A DNA stretch of 47,504 bases, from the NCBI GenBank assembly GCA_021827495.1, contig JAKAVN010000008.1:1-47504 (forward strand), written 5' to 3'. The notes under the pieces are model-generated. The model was given only the letters and a program-made list of their open reading frames with translations, searched no databases and had not been told where the DNA came from. This DNA comes from Deltaproteobacteria bacterium. GTDB taxonomy: Bacteria; Desulfobacterota; Binatia; Binatales; Binataceae. The position numbers were made by a program, and so were the translations under genes. Below are positions 43,084 to 47,504 of the stretch, piece after piece; the stretch's first letter is position 1; the number at the start of each line of letters is the position of its first letter.

Positions 43084-44121
43084 TCAACCGGCGGCGTAGG
43101 CTTCCACTTCGACCTCGAATCCCGCACGCTCGATCAACTCGCGCGTGCGGTCGAAATTCCATCCGCCGGTGGTGAGATAGCCATTGACGAAAATCGAGTT
43201 GACGGCGTTGAAGAGCTCGCCTTGCCGCTCGCCGAGGTTAAGTTCCCGCCCGCCGGCGGCGCGAACCTCACTGCGCGGGTTGAGCAGCCGAAACAGGCAT
43301 GCGGCCTTGAGGCATCGTTGGGGAGTCAAACGCCGCGAATTTTCCAGCGGCGTGCCCGCGATGGGATGCAGAAAGTTCAGCGGCACCGAGTCCGCGCGCA
43401 AACGGCTCGCCGCCAGGGCCAAATCGATCACGTCGTCATCCGTCTCCCCCATCCCGATGATCCCGCCCGAACAAACCGACAATCCCGCCGCGCGCACGTT
43501 TTCGATCGCTCGTACGCGATCGTCCCAGCTGTGGGTCGTGCAGATTTCCGGATAGAAGCGGCGGCTGGTGTTGAGGTTGTGGTTGATCCAGCCGGCCCCC
43601 GCCGCTTTCAACTGCCGGGCCTGTTGCTCCTCCAGCAGCCCGATCGAGAGACAAAGTTCGAGCCGGGGAAACTCGGCCCGGATGCTCTCGCAGGCCTGGG
43701 CCAGATGCTCAATTTCGCGCGCTCCCGGCCCCCGCATGCTGCATACCATGCAGTAGCGCCGCGCGCCGCTGGCAACCGCCAGGCGGGCGCCTTCGATCAG
43801 CTCGGCAACGCTTTGCAACTTGTAGATGGGAATGTCCGCCTGCGAGATCCGCGACTGTGAGCAATAGTTACAGTCCTCGGGACAGATGCCGCTTTGCGCG
43901 TTGCGCAGAACGCAGATCTTAACCCGGCGCCCGAAGCTGGCCTCGCGCACGGTCAGGGTCGCCGCGAGCAACTGCGCAAGATTCTCATCCGGACAATTCA
44001 GCACCGCGCGAGCTTCCTCGCGCCGCAATTCCTCGCCGGTGAGCACCCGCTCGACCATACGCTTCAAATCAAGTTCCTTGAAATTCAAAACCTTCCCCAC
44101 CTCTGCTGACAGTGTTGGCAA
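43084..44121 (-). CDS. bioB: Biotin synthase
   Basis: A 345-residue radical-SAM enzyme that inserts sulfur into dethiobiotin. The radical-SAM motif is CPEDCNYC (Cys80, 84, 87). Also visible are the auxiliary 2Fe-2S ligands in RRYCMVCSMRGPG and LELCLSIG, HNLNTSRRFYPEICTTHSWD, CSGGIIGMGETDDDVIDLAL, FLHPIAGTPLE and the Arg ligand region VRAAGGREL. The C-terminal NSIFVNGYLTTGGWNFDRT is the form found in deltaproteobacterial and related BioB. The ATG at 44121 gives the usual length. It lies about 130 bp downstream of the aminotransferase gene on the same strand; no bioF or bioD is present. Confidence 0.95.
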   Translation of the reverse strand: MPTLSAEVGKVLNFKELDLKRMVERVLTGEELRREEARAVLNCPDENLAQLLAATLTVREASFGRRVKICVLRNAQSGICPEDCNYCSQSRISQADIPIYKLQSVAELIEGARLAVASGARRYCMVCSMRGPGAREIEHLAQACESIRAEFPRLELCLSIGLLEEQQARQLKAAGAGWINHNLNTSRRFYPEICTTHSWDDRVRAIENVRAAGLSVCSGGIIGMGETDDDVIDLALAASRLRADSVPLNFLHPIAGTPLENSRRLTPQRCLKAACLFRLLNPRSEVRAAGGRELNLGERQGELFNAVNSIFVNGYLTTGGWNFDRTRELIERAGFEVEVEAYAAG

Positions 44122-44251
44122 ACTGGCGGCTGCTCGAATCAGACCGGACTAATGCCCCGCAGGTTGCCACGATTTCCGGCGCAAGCGCGCGATATTCTCC
44201 CACGGCGATGCTGCAACTCCAATACCGCGCGGCCGGCAAGGCCCTGTCGGC

Positions 44252-45673
44252 CTACTGCTTTTGCCCGGCGAGCCAGGACTCGGTCTGCGCCAGTGCGGTC
44301 TTGAGCTTATCGATCAGCTGGTCGACTTCCTGGGGCGTTATGATCAGCGGGGGCGACATACATACAGTATCGCCCATCGCCCGGATCAGCAGACCCTCCC
44401 GGCGCGCGGCGTCGCGGAAATGGCTGCCGACGCCAAGCGACTCCGCAAAGGCTTCGCGAGTTTGCCGGTTGCGCACCAGCTCCACGCCGGCCATCAGGCC
44501 CAGTCCGCGCATTTCACCCACGATCGGTGAAGCGCGCAGTTCCTGGAGGCGCTGATGCAGCCGCTCGCCCATCTTGCGGGCGTTCTCGACTACGCCGTCG
44601 CGCTCCATGATCTCGAGCGTCTTGACTCCGGCCGCGCAACAGGCCGGATTGCCGGTGTTGGTAAAGCCGTGCCAGACCGCAGCACCCGCGGACGAATCCC
44701 GCAGCGTCTGATAAATCCGTTCGTGAACGATCACCGCGCCCAGCGGCAGATAGCCGCTGCTGATGCCCTTGGCGCAGGAGATGATGTCCGGGCGCACGTC
44801 CCAGTGCTCGCAGGCGAACATCTTCCCGGTGCGGCCGGCGCCGGTGATGACCTCGTCCGCGACCATCAGCACGTCGTACTTGTCGCAGATCTGGCGAATC
44901 CGCGTCCAATATTCCCTGGGCGCCGGAATCACCCCGCCGGCGCCCATCACCGGTTCGGCGATGAAGAAGGCGACCCGGTCGGGCCCTTCTGCGAGAATCG
45001 CTTTTTCCAGCTCGTCAGCGCAGGCGACCGCGCACGACGGATACTCCTTGTCCAGCGGACAACGGTAGCAGTACGGCGGAGCGATGTGCCGCACGTCGGG
45101 CAGCATCGGTTCGAAAAACTCGTGAAAGTGATCGATGCCGGTGAGGCTGGCGGCGCCGCAGGACGAACCGTGGTAACCCTTGGTGCGGGCTATCGCAACC
45201 GTCTTGTTCTGGTAGCCCCTGAGCCGATAGTACAGGCGCGTAAGCCGGATGACGGACTCATTGGATTCCGATCCGCCGCTGGTGAAGAAGACCCGGTTGA
45301 GTCCCGGGGGCGCCAGTTCGGCCAATTTGGCGGCGAGTTCGATCGCCGGCGGCGTCGAAATGTTCAGCAGTCCGAGATGGAAGGAGAGCGTCTCGAGCTG
45401 CTGCGCAACCGCCTCGGCAATCTCCTTGTTGCCGAAGCCCAGATTGACGTTCCAGATCGCCGAGCTCCCATCGAGATACTGCTTGCCGTTGGCGTCCCAT
45501 ACGAACACGCCTTTGCCGCGAACGATGATAAGCGAGCCTTCCTGCGCATGCTCATCAAGGGACGCAAAGCCCGGCAGCTTGTGCTTGCGATCGAGTTGGT
45601 CAAGGCGCTTGGCGTCAATCTCGAAGCGCAGCCCGCCCGAGGCGCTCGAAGGTTTCTGTACTGCTGTAGCCAT
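44252..45673 (-). CDS. Class III (omega-type) aminotransferase
   Basis: A 473-residue PLP-dependent enzyme. The PLP lysine is Lys302 in ISCAKGISSGYLPLGAVIV. The cofactor-phosphate loop is FFTSGGSESNESVIRL, and VADEVITGAGRTGKMFACEH includes the pyridine-nitrogen Asp. KGYHGSSCGAASLTGI is typical of the aspartate-aminotransferase-family/omega-amino-acid transaminase group. The inserted PPYCYRCPLDKEYPSCAVAC segment, with four cysteines, is also seen in that group. Being next to bioB raises the idea of a BioA role, but the BioA-specific N-terminus is missing and I do not call it BioA. Amines such as beta-alanine, taurine or putrescine are possible donors. Confidence 0.88.
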   Translation of the reverse strand: MATAVQKPSSASGGLRFEIDAKRLDQLDRKHKLPGFASLDEHAQEGSLIIVRGKGVFVWDANGKQYLDGSSAIWNVNLGFGNKEIAEAVAQQLETLSFHLGLLNISTPPAIELAAKLAELAPPGLNRVFFTSGGSESNESVIRLTRLYYRLRGYQNKTVAIARTKGYHGSSCGAASLTGIDHFHEFFEPMLPDVRHIAPPYCYRCPLDKEYPSCAVACADELEKAILAEGPDRVAFFIAEPVMGAGGVIPAPREYWTRIRQICDKYDVLMVADEVITGAGRTGKMFACEHWDVRPDIISCAKGISSGYLPLGAVIVHERIYQTLRDSSAGAAVWHGFTNTGNPACCAAGVKTLEIMERDGVVENARKMGERLHQRLQELRASPIVGEMRGLGLMAGVELVRNRQTREAFAESLGVGSHFRDAARREGLLIRAMGDTVCMSPPLIITPQEVDQLIDKLKTALAQTESWLAGQKQ

Positions 45674-45832
45674 TTGGAGACCCGCTCCTGTAAGACCTGC
45701 TTGTTGCTACTCACTTGCCCCGCGCAGCCGGCCCGCGACCATCGCGGCGGAGCCGGTCCAGGGCCGTTGCGGCCACCCGATTACGCTACCGCACCGCGGG
45801 CTTGCCCGCATCCGCTCGCCCGCCACACAGCC

Positions 45833-47504
45833 TCAGGCGCCGCGTCCGCCTCTCAGCGCGGCGCGCCATTTGACCGTGGCCTCGCGATCGACGGCGAGCG
45901 ACTCGTCCTCGATCCGTCCCTCGAAGACGACGCCGTAAACCTGCCGGGCCTTCTCCGGCGAAACCCATCCTTCCAGCACGTCCGTGCGCACCATCTCCGG
46001 ATCGCGATCGAGCGGGCTGCCATAGCCGCCGCCGCCGGTGTCCACGCCGACGATATGCTCGCCCGGCTGGATTTGCTCGGCCGAGACCGCGGGCAGTTCG
46101 TGCTCGCCGCCTTCACGGTCAAGCTTGGCGGCATACGAGGCCTGCCCCGGATGGCCGCCGAGAACGCCCTTGGGCGGGTTGCGATGGCCGTCGAGGGGGT
46201 AGACCACCATCATCGGATCGCGCTTGGGGCCGTAAACCACGCGCGCGCCGGGAGCGCCGCGAAAGCGGCCCGCGCCGCCGCTGTCGGTCAGCAGCCGTGC
46301 GCTCTTGCAGATGATCGGGTACTTCTGCTCGTCGATCTCGATGCTGTCGCGGTACATCAGGCCCGCCACGACCGGCAGCCCGTAATTGATCCATCCGTCG
46401 TTGTGCGGCGTCCCCGGACCGCCGTTGGCGCCCATGAAGAGCTGGTTGACGTAGGGCGCGCCCTTGCGGCGAAAGTCGCCACCGGAGACCACGCCGTATC
46501 CGGGCCCCATCCCGAGACCGCCCTCGGCCAGGCCGTAGCCGTCGCCGAGCTGGGCGAAGGCGGCCTGCGTGATGTTGACCAGGCGGTCGCCGATGTTGGT
46601 GGTCGCGACCGAGCACGAAGTTGGAAAGCGCGGGATTCCCACGACGCAGTTCTCGCGCAGATGCACCGTGATGCGGCGGAAGCTGCCGGCGTTGTGCGGC
46701 ACGCCAGGATCGATCGAGTTGAAAACGCCGGTGACAACGTTGTTGATGGCACAGGTCTTCGACTCATTGAGGCCGCACGGGACGCAATCGATATTATCGC
46801 GCAGATCGATCTCGACCCGCCCCTGGGTGGCATCGATTCTCACCCGGACCTTCAGCGGCACCCCCTCGGGCACCGCGGGGAACGGATCGTGCGCGCCCAC
46901 GCCGGTGAACTCGGCCGAGGGGAGCTGCTTCAACGCATGGGTCATCCGGCGTTCTGAGTAGTCGAACCATTCGCGGATGAAGCCGCGAATCAGCGGTCTG
47001 CCAAATTTGGCGGCCAGTTCCTTGAGCCGGCGCTCGCCGATCCGCGCCGCGCCGAGCATCGCCAGGTAGTCGCCGTACCACTGGTCGGGCACGCGGATGC
47101 GCCGCCGGCACATCCGGATGATGTCGTCGAGGTCGCTAAAGTTGCGCTGGATTCTCACGCACGGAAAATTCAACGCTCCTTCTTCGTAAACGTCGCCCGC
47201 AAACGGCATGTAGGTGGTTGGCAGGCTGTTGCCGCAATCCGCCTGATGGGCCTTGGCGCAGCAGGTGAACAGATGCTCGCCCTCGACGAAGACCGGCACC
47301 AGGATCGTATGGTCGGCGCTGTGCGTGTTGCCGAGGTAGACGTCGTTGTGCAAAAAGGCGTCGCCCTCGGCGAGGTCCGGATGCAGATTGCACATCGCCT
47401 CGCTCAGGAACTGCGAGCCGAAGACATGGACCGGCAAGCCTTCGGCGGAGGCGAGCAACTGGTTGTCCCCGGTGACCAGCGAGCAGGAGAAATCGCGCGC
47501 CATG
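45833..47504 (-). CDS. hyuB: Hydantoinase B/oxoprolinase family subunit (partial at window edge)
   Basis: About 556 codons of the B subunit of an ATP-dependent hydantoinase/5-oxoprolinase/acetone-carboxylase-type enzyme. The gene starts beyond the right edge: HyuB proteins have about 40 residues before the RDFSCSL block that opens here. Conserved blocks are VHVFGSQFLSEAM, GDAFLHNDVYLGNTHSADHT, GGLGMGPGYGVVSGGDF, INYGLPVVAGLMYRDSIE, LTDSGGAGRFRGAPGARVVY and GGGGYGSPLDRDPEMVRTDV. The MARDF start at 47503 is a chance internal ATG. The A subunit is expected upstream, outside the window. It shares the strand with the aminotransferase and bioB but is separated by 160 bp. Confidence 0.9.
   Translation of the reverse strand, partial: MARDFSCSLVTGDNQLLASAEGLPVHVFGSQFLSEAMCNLHPDLAEGDAFLHNDVYLGNTHSADHTILVPVFVEGEHLFTCCAKAHQADCGNSLPTTYMPFAGDVYEEGALNFPCVRIQRNFSDLDDIIRMCRRRIRVPDQWYGDYLAMLGAARIGERRLKELAAKFGRPLIRGFIREWFDYSERRMTHALKQLPSAEFTGVGAHDPFPAVPEGVPLKVRVRIDATQGRVEIDLRDNIDCVPCGLNESKTCAINNVVTGVFNSIDPGVPHNAGSFRRITVHLRENCVVGIPRFPTSCSVATTNIGDRLVNITQAAFAQLGDGYGLAEGGLGMGPGYGVVSGGDFRRKGAPYVNQLFMGANGGPGTPHNDGWINYGLPVVAGLMYRDSIEIDEQKYPIICKSARLLTDSGGAGRFRGAPGARVVYGPKRDPMMVVYPLDGHRNPPKGVLGGHPGQASYAAKLDREGGEHELPAVSAEQIQPGEHIVGVDTGGGGYGSPLDRDPEMVRTDVLEGWVSPEKARQVYGVVFEGRIEDESLAVDREATVKWRAALRGGRGA

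Noticed and set aside
44252-45673. Calling the class III aminotransferase BioA because it is next to bioB
   Set aside because: The sequence has the omega-transaminase cysteine insert and lacks the BioA-type N-terminus; neighbourhood alone is not enough.
44555-46957. 800-codon plus-strand frame opposite the aminotransferase and HyuB genes
   Set aside because: Long, but it spans two well-supported genes on the other strand and has mirror-frame composition (Arg, Ala, Asp, His).

Overview
The window is high-GC bacterial chromosome, densely packed with mostly single-copy housekeeping, transport and catabolic genes. There are no rRNA or tRNA genes, no CRISPR array and no intact mobile element. Several features point to a Desulfobacterota- or Binatota-like ('deltaproteobacterial') lineage of soil or sediment: a short ThiC type, a BioB with a GGREL/NSIFVNGY-type C-terminus, a deoxyhypusine-synthase-like protein, several divergent acyl-CoA dehydrogenases and a class I benzoyl-CoA reductase. 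This placement is inference from protein character, not from a database search.

Layout. 1-1745 (minus): the N-terminus of a secreted or membrane protein (probably an ammonium transporter) lies downstream of glnA, a nitrogen-assimilation pair. 2274-4301 (plus): an acyl-CoA dehydrogenase, a small membrane-anchored protein and an XRE regulator. 4298-4539: two back-to-back palindromic, MITE-like elements that share a CTAG. 4761-6555: an MFS transporter and an N-terminally short VTT/TVP38 protein. 7301-13209: a CusCBA-type tripartite heavy-metal (Cu/Ag) efflux operon. 13261-15288 (minus): a CysQ-like phosphatase and a deoxyhypusine-synthase-like enzyme. 15474-18291 (plus): a cytidylate-kinase-like/BON fusion, PgpA and CinA. 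18300-19600: a more AT-rich island with a Crp/Fnr-family regulator carrying operator-like repeats, and a remnant of an arsenite methyltransferase gene. 19614-24549 (plus): an orphan NuoI, ThiC overlapping a PrxQ/Bcp peroxiredoxin, a rhodanese-MoeB/ThiF fusion with a good terminator, and a histidine phosphatase.

24940-38352 (plus) is the most interesting part: an apparent anaerobic aromatic-degradation island. It starts with a three-subunit molybdenum enzyme resembling phenylacetyl-CoA:acceptor oxidoreductase (PadBCD). A benzoate-CoA-ligase-type enzyme follows, then a PadR-family regulator whose start codon lies inside a perfect 11-bp inverted repeat. The four subunits of an ATP-dependent class I benzoyl-CoA reductase come next in the order gamma-beta-alpha-delta. 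A small Cys-containing protein, a hemerythrin-like protein and an acyl-CoA dehydrogenase complete it. Together these could channel phenylacetyl-CoA and/or benzoate into benzoyl-CoA and reduce its ring. The ferredoxin, dienoyl-CoA hydratase, dehydrogenase and ring hydrolase of the known pathway are not in the window, nor is phenylglyoxylate oxidoreductase.

38480-39525: a repeat-containing membrane-anchored protein, a His/Gly-rich lipoprotein and the scar of an IS3-family insertion sequence. 39537-47504 (minus): an AmpG-like MFS permease, a SnoaL-like protein, an acyl-CoA dehydrogenase, biotin synthase, a class III aminotransferase and a hydantoinase B/oxoprolinase subunit cut by the window edge.
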